Assembly (NCBI GenBank): GCA_964614855.1
Contig: CAZTMX010000039.1
Location: forward strand, 1 to 18,391
From: CAWJHE01 sp964614855
GTDB lineage: Bacteria > Chloroflexota > Anaerolineae > Anaerolineales > UBA4823
Reading direction: 5' to 3'
DNA: 18,391 nucleotides
The notes under the pieces are model-generated. The model had not been told where the DNA came from, did not search any database, and was given only the letters and a program-made list of their open reading frames with translations. Shown here piece after piece: positions 1 to 7,739 of the stretch. Positions within the stretch are counted from its first letter, which is position 1. Every line of letters begins with the position of its first letter. The translations under genes and the position numbers were made by a program.

Positions 1-375
1 AAAGCACTGCAGGTTTTAGAAGGCTTGCAGTCTTCTGGAAAAGGCAGGATTTCTGTGCAAAGCCTGGCAGAATTTATTTCTGCAACTACTCGATTCTCCA
101 CCCCTTTAATGACGATTTCCGAAGCTCTTCAGCAAGTGGAGCGGCTAATTGGTAGTTTTCCGATATTTGATCTTAAACCGATGGTGGTTCTTGAAGCAGC
201 CAGGGGCGCTCGAGATAATGGTTTGTCTTATTATGATGCCCAGATCTGGGCAGTCGCACGATTGAACCAGGTTCCAGTAGTATTAAGTGAGGATTTCTCT
301 GCAGGGCAGGCATTGGATGGTGTGCGGTTCATCAATCCATTTTCTGAGAACGTGTCACTAAATAATTTAGTTTGA
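1..375 (+). CDS. PIN-domain protein (VapC-like toxin/RNase), 5' end outside window
   Basis: The gene is open from the first base of the window; the visible 124 residues are the C-terminal part of a PIN domain. PIN domains are Mg-dependent single-strand RNases, most often the toxins of type II toxin-antitoxin pairs. Three of the usual four acidic active-site positions can be placed: Glu at visible residue 24 (SVQSLAEF), Asp79 in SYYDAQIWA, and Asp98 in VVLSEDFSAG. The tail GVRFINPF is typical of this family. The first catalytic Asp and the true start lie upstream, so the TTG at 25 is not the start. The antitoxin would be expected just upstream and cannot be seen. The TGA at 373 is followed within 13 nt by a GC-rich hairpin shared with the convergent gene. 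Family assignment is good; toxin activity and RNA target are inferred. Confidence 0.85.
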   Translation, partial: KALQVLEGLQSSGKGRISVQSLAEFISATTRFSTPLMTISEALQQVERLIGSFPIFDLKPMVVLEAARGARDNGLSYYDAQIWAVARLNQVPVVLSEDFSAGQALDGVRFINPFSENVSLNNLV

Positions 376-380
376 CACAC

Positions 381-411
381 AAAAAAACCGGGCAGCTTGT
401 TGGCTGCCCGG
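381..411 (-). terminator. Rho-independent terminator of the membrane-protein gene
   Basis: A perfect 9-bp inverted repeat, CCGGGCAGC (388-396) and GCTGCCCGG (403-411), encloses a 6-nt loop. On the minus strand it is followed directly by seven T residues (381-387 on the plus strand read AAAAAAA). This is a textbook intrinsic terminator about 30 nt after the stop of the minus-strand gene ending at 440. The stem could also slow transcripts arriving from the PIN gene, but that side has no good U-tract. Confidence 0.85.
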
Positions 412-439
412 GCGAAAAATCCAAAAATCGCTAACTCGA

Positions 440-1318
440 TTATTCTCCAGCCGCCTGGCCGAAGAGCGGCTTATCCAGCATACGCCTGCCCACACCCGGC
501 AGGAGAAGCAGGATCATGGTAACCACAGCCATGACCATACCGATGACGAATTCCTTGGTGGTGGTGTGTGTGATCCAAAGGATGGCATTTCCTGCAAAGA
601 TGATCAAGACCCCGATCGCTGAAAGACGAAATCCAAGTTCTTTCCGCGCCGACAGGAAAGGAATACCGATCAGGGTGGTGACGACGCCGGTCCAGATCAC
701 CGGGATGCCCAGCAAAAAGCCATAGTGGCCCATTTGCAGCACATAGGGCTCCGGGCGCGCCCAGAACATGCGCAGAGATGACCCGCCATTGCTAAACGAC
801 CAGGCTGCGGTCACACCCAACATGAGAAACAGGAAGAATTTCCCCACTTTGTTTTCACCGCTGCCTGCACCCCAAAGCAGCACCAGGAAGTACGGGATCA
901 AACCGATCAATCCAATGGTGATAAAAATCGGCGCTGCCTGCTTAGCGAAGAACATGATGGGACCAGAGAAGTAAGCGCCGGTGACAGACGGAATGGTCAG
1001 CAGCCCCACCGCAACGGGCCTTACCCATTTTTTGCCCTGCGACATGGGATGCGAGAGCAGCAGCAAGGCAATCCCCGCTGCAACGCTCCAGCCGCCCCAG
1101 ACCGGGAAGAAGGCAATCACGATGCGCGGCGCGGTGGCGAGCAGCGGGTTATTCGCCAGCGGCACTTTGATGGCAATACCCTTGAGCACCAGGTCCATGG
1201 CGCGGATCACCAGCACCGGAACCAGGGTGAAGAGCAGGATGCCTGCGACAGCGATGACAGCAGCAAGGATTTTGAAGTCTTTTTTCGATAATTCTCGTGC
1301 GGTTTGTTTTTCGGGCAT
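440..1318 (-). CDS. Conserved-type multi-pass membrane protein of unknown function
   Basis: The 292-residue product is very hydrophobic, with about eight predicted membrane segments after a short charged N-terminus (MPEKQTARELSKKDFK). The last segment is followed by a short tail ending GQAAGE. No catalytic or transport signature was recognised, so no function is assigned. The start at 1318 is chosen because AAGGAG (1326-1331, minus strand) lies 7 nt upstream; the frame stays open to 1381, but that extension has no ribosome site and would put an atypical stretch before the charged N-terminus. The gene is divergent from the large propeller gene at 1545 and convergent with the PIN gene, and it has its own strong terminator, so it is probably monocistronic. 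Confidence 0.75.
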   Translation of the reverse strand: MPEKQTARELSKKDFKILAAVIAVAGILLFTLVPVLVIRAMDLVLKGIAIKVPLANNPLLATAPRIVIAFFPVWGGWSVAAGIALLLLSHPMSQGKKWVRPVAVGLLTIPSVTGAYFSGPIMFFAKQAAPIFITIGLIGLIPYFLVLLWGAGSGENKVGKFFLFLMLGVTAAWSFSNGGSSLRMFWARPEPYVLQMGHYGFLLGIPVIWTGVVTTLIGIPFLSARKELGFRLSAIGVLIIFAGNAILWITHTTTKEFVIGMVMAVVTMILLLLPGVGRRMLDKPLFGQAAGE

Positions 1319-1366
1319 AGCAATTCTCCTTATAGTAATAAAAAGAAACAGAAATATATTGATATC

Positions 1367-1372
1367 AGTATA
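1367..1372 (-). promoter_or_regulatory. Possible -10 box for the membrane-protein gene
   Basis: On the minus strand this reads TATACT, five of six matches to the sigma-70 -10 consensus, about 50 nt upstream of the start at 1318. The -35 region at the right distance is poor (TTTATT-like), so this is only a candidate. Confidence 0.25.
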
Positions 1373-1444
1373 GCGAACCACCTATAGAAAATAAACGACT
1401 TATGTCGAATTATCAAAGATTGCTTGTTAGATAAATTAACTTAA

Positions 1445-1461
1445 GATAAGTAATACTTATC
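1445..1461. promoter_or_regulatory. 17-nt perfect palindrome, candidate operator
   Basis: GATAAGTA-A-TACTTATC is a perfect 8-bp inverted repeat around one central base. It lies in the 226-bp intergenic region between the divergent genes at 1318 and 1545, and its right edge is 23 nt upstream of a TATAAT box. It therefore abuts or covers the -35 position of the propeller-gene promoter. The size and symmetry fit a dimeric transcription factor site. Which factor binds, and whether it activates or represses, cannot be told. Confidence 0.45.
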
Positions 1462-1484
1462 ACTCCTGGGCGATAGGTTTGATT

Positions 1485-1490
1485 TATAAT
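1485..1490 (+). promoter_or_regulatory. Candidate -10 box (TATAAT) of the propeller gene
   Basis: A consensus TATAAT lies 54 nt upstream of the ATG at 1545. The sequence 16-18 nt upstream is not a recognisable -35 box but adjoins the palindrome at 1445-1461, an arrangement that suggests an activator-dependent promoter. The ribosome site AAGGAGG is at 1534-1540. Confidence 0.4.
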
Positions 1491-1544
1491 TTGTAGCTGG
1501 TCAAGAAATTCCACATTCTCGCAAACAAAAGTTAAGGAGGGATC

Positions 1545-4500
1545 ATGGTTCGCAAAGCTTTCGTTTTGTCTGTTTTGTTGATCTTTTCGTTATTACTTGG
1601 CAGCATGGAAAGTTTGGCTCAGATCAATCAGCCAGAAAGACCCAGATCGCCTGTTCTTAATATTGATGAAATATCCGGGAAGCTCAATGACAACCCCCAA
1701 ATGGACCGGACCCTGGCAAAACCAGGTTCATTTCTGACCTCCCAGGATGCCAACCAGGCGGCAGATATCCCCCTAGGAAAACCCGGCCTCAGTTATCGCC
1801 CTGTGGCAATGCTGGGCGAGACGGAAGTGGCGTATTTTGTGGACACAGATCATCTAAATTTCCCCTATGGCATCGGCACAATTGGTAATTCGGTCTGGAT
1901 TGGCGAGATGTGGGGGTTTCGGATATTAAAGTACACCAACGATGGGACTTTCCAAACATCACTTGGCTCTCCCGGTTTCCCTGATAACGCTCCTAATGAT
2001 GCATATTTTGGGGAAATAAATGATGTTGCAGAAGATAGCTCAGGAAACATTTGGGTGGTAGATTTTGGATTAAAACAGGTCGTAAAACTTGATGGTGCAG
2101 GCAATCTTCTACTGGCTCTTGGAGAGCGCTGGGTAGAAGGCACCGGCGAGAACCAGTTCATCTACCCGATTGGTGTCGCATTTGATGCCGGTGGGAATAT
2201 CTTCGTCAGCGACGGAAGCCCCTGGTATTACAGGGAAGGCGGAAACCAGCGTGTTCAAATCTACGCACCTGACGGCACCTACCTGGCAACGATCGGACAG
2301 ACTGGCGACTGCGGCAGTGCAATCAATCAACTCTGCGGCCCGCGGCATCTTGCCATCTACGGCAATTTGCTCTATGTCTCCGACGCTGGAAATGGCCGCG
2401 TGCAGGTCTTTGATATCACGACAGCTTCCGCCCCTGTTTACCTGACCACGATCGGTGGTTTGGGGAGCCCATCTGGCGTCGCAGTCGATGCAGATTTCAT
2501 ATACGTAGTCGATACGTGGACTCCTGCGGTGTTTGTTTACAACCGTACCGATTATGCGCTTGTATCGACGATCGGCACAGGATACGGTACGGGGGATACC
2601 GAATTTATGGATCCCAGTGATGTGGCGCTGGATGACGCGGGTAACCTGTATGTGGCGGATTTCGCCAACACGCGGGTGCAGCAATTTTCTCGCGATGGCA
2701 CAACATGGGAGTACCAGCGCAGCTTTGGCGTAACCAAAGTGCCGTACCTGACCGACGGCTATCACTATAACACCCCCACGGGCGTTGCGGTTGCTGCTGA
2801 CGGCAGCGTTTATATCACCGAGAACCAGGGCCACCGTCTGGTAAAACTGAAAGCAGATGGAACCCTGGCTTGGAGCGTTGGTGTGGCTGGTCTAAAAGGA
2901 GATTGGGATTACAGCAACGACCTGCTGAACAACCCCGGCGATGTCGCCCTGGATGCCCTGGGGCGCGCCTACGTGGCGGACCGCTGGCACGGGCGTGTGC
3001 AGATTTACAATCCAGACGGCACATATTTCAATTCGATCGAAAACCTGAGCTGCCCGGCCGGGGTCGGTATCGCACCAAGCGGATTGATCTTTGTCGCCGA
3101 TGATTGCGCCCAGGTGGTCAGGGTTTATGACACTTCGCTCAATCCGGTCACCGTCATCGGCACACTGGATGAAGCAGGCGATGACAATGCTCACTTCAAC
3201 TCCCCGTACGATATTGCGGTGGATAGTAAGGGCCAAATCTATATCGCTGATAGGAACAATCACCGGATCCAGGTATACAACGCCGCTTATGTTTACCAGC
3301 GAACTATCGGTGAGACCGGTGTTGCTGAAAATGATTTTGGACACCTGGGTGGGCCGCATCATATCGCCATTGATGTACACGACAGGGTGTATATCACAGA
3401 TGCTTACAACGACCGGGTGCAGGTTTTTGATTCAAGCGGCGCTTACTTGACCACCATCGCAGGCACATGGGGGCCGCGCGATGGGCAAATGCGCTATCCA
3501 TACGGTATTGCCCTGGACCGGCAGGGAAATTTGTATGTAACCGAGCATGACAACCACCGGGTGCAAATTTTCGCACCTGGTTTCCCAGGCTGGCAGCAAG
3601 CCAATATCAATGGGTTTGGCGACCTGACCAATGGAAACATCCATACCCTGACGGTTTTTGACGACCACCTGTATGCCGGCACCTACAACAGCGCAGGCGG
3701 CGGTGCGCAGCTTTGGAAGATGGATGCTGAGAATAACTGGACCATGGCAGCCGAACCGGGGTTTGGCGATGGAGCTAACTGGGGGTTGAACCACCTGGTT
3801 GTGTTTGATAATGAGCTGTATGCCGGGATGCGCAATGATCTCACTGGAGCCAGCATTTACCGCAGCAGCGACGGCGCTGTCTGGGACCCGGTGATGACAG
3901 GCGGTTTTGGGAATGTCGACACCGGCAGTATTTACCGGATGGAAGTGTTCTACGGCATGATCTACGCTGGCACTGCCATGTGGGATGCTGAACATGGTGC
4001 AGAAATCTGGCGCAGCCCCAGCGGTGACGCCGATACCTGGGAACGCGTTGTCTCCGAAGGCTATGACAGCATCGATAACTATGTCATGCGCGCCTCCGCG
4101 GTCCACGATGGCGCTATTTACTTCGCTGCCATGAATGTCAACAAACCCGACTACAACAGTACCTCCGGCAGCCTGATCATCCGCAGCACAAGCGGCGACG
4201 AAGGCAGCTGGACAAAAGCCGCCTTGAACGGCTTTGGCGACAATAATAACTTTGTTATTTCTGGGTTGGTTTCTTTTGACGGCTACTTGTACGCCAGCAC
4301 AACCAGCTGGTCCTGGCAAGGAATCCAGGTCTGGCGCTGCCAGGTCTGCGAGAGCCAGGATGACTGGGAAATGGTCGTCGACAACGGGTTTGGCAATGAC
4401 GACAACTTCGGCATCAGCAACCTGGCAGTTCACGATGATGCGCTTTACCTGGTGATTGGGAACCCCTATGGCATGCAAGTTTGGCGTAGCGAGAGCGGCA

Positions 4501-4682
4501 ACAGCGGTTCGTGGGAGCAGCTGGTCCAGGGTGGTTTTGGCGATTTTATCAATAGCTCGCCGTACTTCTCCAACCTGGCAGTGTATCGAGAGATGCTCTT
4601 TATCGGAACGGATAACTGGGCGAACGGACCGGAAATCTGGCAAACACTGAAGAAGGTTTTTGCACCCCTGATCATGCGCTAA
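1545..4682 (+). CDS. Large secreted multi-propeller protein: 12 NHL repeats plus 7 blade-like repeats
   Basis: The 1045-residue product has a signal peptide (about residues 1-25, ending SLAQ). A linker follows, then twelve NHL-type repeats (about 103-680) with the pattern P-x-x-(I/V)-A-x-D-x-x-G-x-(L/I)-Y-V-(A/T)-D...(R/V)-V-Q-(I/V)-(Y/F). Twelve NHL units would make two six-bladed propellers. From about 684 to 1034 come seven different repeats with the core GFG(D/N)...(V/F)(F/H)D...LYAGT...G...(I/V)W(R/K)S, which could form a third, seven-bladed propeller. The chain ends VFAPLIMR, the short tail shared with four other exported proteins here. NHL and related propellers bind proteins, glycans or RNA, and no catalytic residues were recognised; a surface adhesion or binding role is inferred. 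AAGGAGG 4 nt before the ATG supports the start. It is probably transcribed alone. Confidence 0.85.
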   Translation: MVRKAFVLSVLLIFSLLLGSMESLAQINQPERPRSPVLNIDEISGKLNDNPQMDRTLAKPGSFLTSQDANQAADIPLGKPGLSYRPVAMLGETEVAYFVDTDHLNFPYGIGTIGNSVWIGEMWGFRILKYTNDGTFQTSLGSPGFPDNAPNDAYFGEINDVAEDSSGNIWVVDFGLKQVVKLDGAGNLLLALGERWVEGTGENQFIYPIGVAFDAGGNIFVSDGSPWYYREGGNQRVQIYAPDGTYLATIGQTGDCGSAINQLCGPRHLAIYGNLLYVSDAGNGRVQVFDITTASAPVYLTTIGGLGSPSGVAVDADFIYVVDTWTPAVFVYNRTDYALVSTIGTGYGTGDTEFMDPSDVALDDAGNLYVADFANTRVQQFSRDGTTWEYQRSFGVTKVPYLTDGYHYNTPTGVAVAADGSVYITENQGHRLVKLKADGTLAWSVGVAGLKGDWDYSNDLLNNPGDVALDALGRAYVADRWHGRVQIYNPDGTYFNSIENLSCPAGVGIAPSGLIFVADDCAQVVRVYDTSLNPVTVIGTLDEAGDDNAHFNSPYDIAVDSKGQIYIADRNNHRIQVYNAAYVYQRTIGETGVAENDFGHLGGPHHIAIDVHDRVYITDAYNDRVQVFDSSGAYLTTIAGTWGPRDGQMRYPYGIALDRQGNLYVTEHDNHRVQIFAPGFPGWQQANINGFGDLTNGNIHTLTVFDDHLYAGTYNSAGGGAQLWKMDAENNWTMAAEPGFGDGANWGLNHLVVFDNELYAGMRNDLTGASIYRSSDGAVWDPVMTGGFGNVDTGSIYRMEVFYGMIYAGTAMWDAEHGAEIWRSPSGDADTWERVVSEGYDSIDNYVMRASAVHDGAIYFAAMNVNKPDYNSTSGSLIIRSTSGDEGSWTKAALNGFGDNNNFVISGLVSFDGYLYASTTSWSWQGIQVWRCQVCESQDDWEMVVDNGFGNDDNFGISNLAVHDDALYLVIGNPYGMQVWRSESGNSGSWEQLVQGGFGDFINSSPYFSNLAVYREMLFIGTDNWANGPEIWQTLKKVFAPLIMR

Positions 4683-4715
4683 GGCATTCGAGGCGCATTA
4701 GAGCAAGAAAAGAAA

Positions 4716-4745
4716 GGGGCTGGCCCAAAATACGAGGCCAGCTCC
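4716..4745 (-). terminator. Hairpin terminator of the ABC exporter gene (possibly bidirectional)
   Basis: A 10-bp stem (GGGGCTGGCC at 4716-4725 with GGCCAGCTCC at 4736-4745, one G-U pair) has a 10-nt loop. On the minus strand it is followed by TTTCTTTTCTT, so it best serves the exporter gene ending at 4768. It also lies 34 nt after the stop of the propeller gene and may stop that transcript, although no U-run follows on that strand. Confidence 0.65.
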
Positions 4746-4767
4746 TGCATATCTTCACCGTTTGAAA

Positions 4768-6555
4768 CTAATTCCGGCTGCCCACTGCTATCTGCAGCGC
4801 ACCGGCTTCGATCTGCGCATCCACTCGCTGCTGCACAGTGTACAGGCGACGGTACAACCCGTCTAACGCCATCAGCTCCTGGTGTGTGCCTTGCTCCAGG
4901 ATGCCCTTGCCTTCCAGCACCACGATTTTGCCGGCGCTGCGGATGGTGCTCAGGCGGTGGGCGATGATGATGGTGGTGCGCCCCTGCATCAGCCGTTCCA
5001 GCGCCTGTTGGATCAGCAGCTCGGTTTCGGTATCCACCGATGAGGTGGCTTCGTCCAGGATCAGGATGGGGGCGTTCTTCAGCACCGCCCGGGCGATGGA
5101 GAGCCTTTGCTTCTGCCCGCCGGAGAGCTTGACGCCGCGTTCGCCGATCAGCGTGTCATACCCATTGGGCAGGTTCAGGATGAAATCGTGTGCATTGGCA
5201 ACACGAGCTGCGGCTTCAATCTCCGCATCACTCGCATCCGGGCGACCGAACAAAATATTCTCGCGCACAGTGCCGTAGAAAAGATACACATCCTGCAGCA
5301 CAATGCTGGTCTGCTGGCGCAGCGCTTCCAGGTCCAGCTGGCGGATATCGACCCCGTCCAGGGTGATGCTGCCCTGCTGTACATCGTAAAAGCGCGGGAT
5401 CAGGCTGACCAGGGTGGATTTGCCCACACCGGTCGGACCGACCAAGGCGACCACCTGGCGTGCAGGCACATCCAGGTTGATATTTTCAAGAACTGTATCC
5501 CCATTGCCGTATGAAAACGTGACATCATGGAACCTTAACGCCCCACGCACCGGCCGGTTGAGCGGCAGGATTTCGGCTTGCTGTTCCACCTCTTCGTGCT
5601 CTTCCAGCAGACCTGATATGCGATCTGCGCCGGCCAGGGCGCTCTGCACGTTTTCCCAGGCGCTGGAAAGATTGCGGATGGGCTGGTACAGGATTTCGAG
5701 GTAAAGGAAGAAGGCCACCAGGTCGCTGAGCGGGAGCGTACCTTGCATCGCCAGCCGCCCGCCGAAGTAGATCACCACCAGGGTGCCGAGCGAAGATGTC
5801 AGCTCGATAAATGGAGAAAAAGTCGCCATCAGGCGCAGGGCGCGCAGCTGAGAGAGACGGAAGCGCTCGATGCGATAATTGACCCGGTCTTCTTCGGCTT
5901 CTTCGCGGGTGAAGGCCTTGATCTCGCGGATGCCGGCGATGTTTTCGTTGAGCAGGGCATTCAAATCGCCCAGCTCCTTCTGGCGGAAGCGGAAAGCTGG
6001 ACGAACAACTTTCGCATAGATACGCAGGGCAACCAGGATCAGCGGCACCGGCAGCAGGCTGAGCAGCAGCAACTGCACATTGATCGTCGCCAGCACAGCC
6101 ATCACACCCACCAGGGTCAACACGTTAACCATCACATCCGGCAAGGCGTGCGAGATCAGCGCTTCGAACAGATCGGAGTCGTTGACCACCTGCGACATCA
6201 GCGTGCCGGTTTGCTTGTCTTCGTAGAAACGCAGCGAGAGGCGCTGCAGGTGCTGGTAGATGTGGGCGCGCACATCGGCAACCACACCCCAGCCGGCGAT
6301 ATGCGCCTGGTAGCTGCGCACAAACTGCAGCAGCATACGCAGCAGGTAAAGCCCCAGACCCGCCAGGGTCAACGTGGTGATGAGCTGCATCGAAGCCGCA
6401 AAATCGCCGGCCTCGGTGACGGTGTTGATCAGGGTACGGATGATCCAGGGCAGCAAGAGCTGGATGCCCACCAGCAGCAGCATGCTGAGCACGGTGAGCA
6501 GCAGCGCTGTTTTATATTTGCGCGTGTAAAGCGAAATGAGATGCAGTGGTTTCAT
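4768..6555 (-). CDS. ABC exporter, fused transmembrane and ATPase domains (MsbA/multidrug type)
   Basis: This is a half-transporter that would act as a homodimer or heterodimer in the cytoplasmic membrane, exporting a lipid, peptide or drug; the substrate is unknown. With the start used here (595 residues), a six-helix type I exporter domain occupies about 15-310 and the nucleotide-binding domain about 338-575. Every ATPase motif is intact: Walker A GPTGVGKST (373-381), Q-loop Gln421, signature LSGGQ (477-481), Walker B ILILDE (497-502), D-loop SSVD (505-508) and switch His533. The start is uncertain. The ATG at 6555 gives the usual short N-terminus (MKPLHLISLYTRKY) but has no clear ribosome site; the ATG at 6618 has a weak AAGGG but adds 21 atypical residues and abuts the repeat array. 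A possible promoter, TTTGCA-N17-TATGAT (6569-6597, minus strand), would give an almost leaderless mRNA for the 6555 start. No partner half-transporter is adjacent. Confidence 0.93.
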   Translation of the reverse strand: MKPLHLISLYTRKYKTALLLTVLSMLLLVGIQLLLPWIIRTLINTVTEAGDFAASMQLITTLTLAGLGLYLLRMLLQFVRSYQAHIAGWGVVADVRAHIYQHLQRLSLRFYEDKQTGTLMSQVVNDSDLFEALISHALPDVMVNVLTLVGVMAVLATINVQLLLLSLLPVPLILVALRIYAKVVRPAFRFRQKELGDLNALLNENIAGIREIKAFTREEAEEDRVNYRIERFRLSQLRALRLMATFSPFIELTSSLGTLVVIYFGGRLAMQGTLPLSDLVAFFLYLEILYQPIRNLSSAWENVQSALAGADRISGLLEEHEEVEQQAEILPLNRPVRGALRFHDVTFSYGNGDTVLENINLDVPARQVVALVGPTGVGKSTLVSLIPRFYDVQQGSITLDGVDIRQLDLEALRQQTSIVLQDVYLFYGTVRENILFGRPDASDAEIEAAARVANAHDFILNLPNGYDTLIGERGVKLSGGQKQRLSIARAVLKNAPILILDEATSSVDTETELLIQQALERLMQGRTTIIIAHRLSTIRSAGKIVVLEGKGILEQGTHQELMALDGLYRRLYTVQQRVDAQIEAGALQIAVGSRN

Positions 6556-6628
6556 AGAGTGCAAGTTTATCATAATCTTCGTAGTGTAATCTGCAAAGAA
6601 ATAGTTAAGAGAAACCATGAACCCTTTT

Positions 6629-6811
6629 CTAATCCGTGTAATCCGTGATTCGTGTCATCCTGTGTCATTGCCTTTTTGCTGCCTTGACGAGTTATCTGCG
6701 AACCCAGTTCTAATCCGTGTCATCCGTGTAATCCGTGTAATCCGTGATTCGTTGTAATCCGTGATTCGTTGTAATCCGTGATCCGTGAAATCCGTGATTC
6801 GTGTTAACCGG
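6629..6811 (+). repeat. Degenerate ATCCGTG short-repeat array, plus orientation
   Basis: About ten copies of ATCCGTG, usually as AATCCGTG(T/A), are scattered through this stretch with variants such as ATTCGTG and CATCCTGTG. It includes a perfect 17-bp tandem duplication (6739-6755 and 6756-6772, unit AATCCGTGATTCGTTGT). An unrelated insert interrupts it at about 6670-6710 and contains TTTTGCTGCCTTGACG (6674-6689), which recurs inverted in the second array at 12863-12878. The array lies in the 350-bp space between the divergent exporter and TauE genes. The rest of that gap (6812-6905) holds the TauE leader, with a small palindrome ATTGTGACAAT at 6826-6836. Spacing is irregular and there are no true spacers, so this is not CRISPR. 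Confidence 0.9.
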
Positions 6812-6905
6812 TCACCCAATCGGCTATTGTGACAATCGTAATTTAGTGGTATTCTTTGGCAAATGTAAATTTTCGTACAAAACAATAAAAAAATGGAGCA
6901 AATAG

Positions 6906-7661
6906 ATGGATATTAATTTCCTTGTTTTTGTCCTGGTGGGATTCCTGGCGCAAATGATCGACGGCGCGCTGGGGATGGCATACGGCGTAAGCTCAAACAC
7001 CTTCCTGCTGAGCGTTGGCATCCCGCCTGCAGCCGCTAGTGCCAGTGTGCACATGGCGGAGGTGGTGACCACGGGGATCTCTGGTTTTTCGCACTGGCGG
7101 ATGGAAAATATTGATAAGGAATTGATCAAACGCCTGGTGATCCCAGGGGTATTGGGCGGCGTGACCGGTGCTTACATCCTTTCGAATATCTCTGGCGATG
7201 TGATCAAGCCGATCGTCTCTGCCTATTTGCTGATCATGGGCGTGGTCATTTTGTGGAAAGCCTCCCGCGCCGGACAGATTATCCAAGGTGCACCGAAGTA
7301 CATCACACCTCTGGGACTTGTTGGCGGCTTTTTTGATGCCATCGGCGGCGGCGGTTGGGGACCCATTGTCACCACAACCTTGATCGCACGCGGCAATCAC
7401 CCGCGTTTCACTATCGGATCAGTCAATTTCTCAGAATTTTTTGTCACCTTTGCTGAATCGGTCACCTTCTTCCTGGCGCTGCGGGCTGATTTCTTTACGG
7501 ATTTGTGGAAGATCATCCTGGGCTTGCTCATTGGCGGCGCTATCGCTGCGCCCCTGGCAGCCGTGGTTGCCAAGAAACTGCCTGTGCGAGCCTTGATGGC
7601 GCTGGTGGGTGTGTTAATTATCATCCTCAGTATCCGCACAATTTATATGGCGCTGGCGTAG
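6906..7661 (+). CDS. TauE/SafE-family permease (sulfite/sulfonate exporter family)
   Basis: This 251-residue integral membrane protein shows the two-half arrangement of the TauE/SafE family (formerly DUF81). The first half begins FLAQMIDGALGMAYGVSS; the second begins GLVGGFFDAIGGGGWGPI at about 137, each with the Gly-rich turn after the first helix. The length is normal for the family and roughly eight membrane helices can be drawn. Some members export sulfite, sulfoacetate or taurine-derived anions, but the substrate cannot be read from the sequence. GGAG at 6895-6898 sits 7 nt before the ATG and supports the start. No sulfur-metabolism gene is nearby. It is probably transcribed alone, divergent from the ABC exporter across the first repeat array. 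Confidence 0.92.
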   Translation: MDINFLVFVLVGFLAQMIDGALGMAYGVSSNTFLLSVGIPPAAASASVHMAEVVTTGISGFSHWRMENIDKELIKRLVIPGVLGGVTGAYILSNISGDVIKPIVSAYLLIMGVVILWKASRAGQIIQGAPKYITPLGLVGGFFDAIGGGGWGPIVTTTLIARGNHPRFTIGSVNFSEFFVTFAESVTFFLALRADFFTDLWKIILGLLIGGAIAAPLAAVVAKKLPVRALMALVGVLIIILSIRTIYMALA

Positions 7662-7696
7662 TATTTTTAAGACCCTGAGCCTATTAACGGCGTTCA

Positions 7697-7739
7697 CCCA
7701 GGCGTTTTTACCTGTTGATAGCGGGTAGGAACGCCTGGG
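7697..7739. terminator. 10-bp inverted repeat at the convergent gene ends
   Basis: CCCAGGCGTT (7697-7706) and AACGCCTGGG (7730-7739) are perfect complements separated by 23 nt. The right arm and loop lie inside the last codons of the minus-strand beta-helix gene. The position, 35 nt after the TauE stop, suggests a terminator for that transcript, followed only by ATATATTTA. The long loop and weak U-tract keep confidence low. Confidence 0.35.

Noticed and set aside
1319..1381. N-terminal extension of the membrane-protein gene
   Set aside because: The start at 1318 has an AAGGAG site 7 nt upstream; the extension overlaps the predicted promoter region and lacks a site of its own.
3432..4643. Minus-strand open frame (403 codons) opposite the propeller gene
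   Set aside because: The plus strand has regular propeller repeats, a signal peptide and a ribosome site; the antisense frame has none of these.
4768..6555. ABC exporter as the transporter partner of the solute-binding protein
   Set aside because: It is a type I exporter with fused membrane and ATPase domains, whereas family 5 binding proteins work with importer permeases; the genes are also not adjacent.
5743..6648. Plus-strand open frame (301 codons) opposite the ABC exporter
   Set aside because: The coding strand carries all ABC motifs; the antisense product is a Gln/His-rich artefact running into the repeat array.
6655..6885. Small minus-strand open frame across the first repeat array
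   Set aside because: Its sequence (RITDYNESRITRIT-like) is just the repeat read as codons, with no ribosome site.
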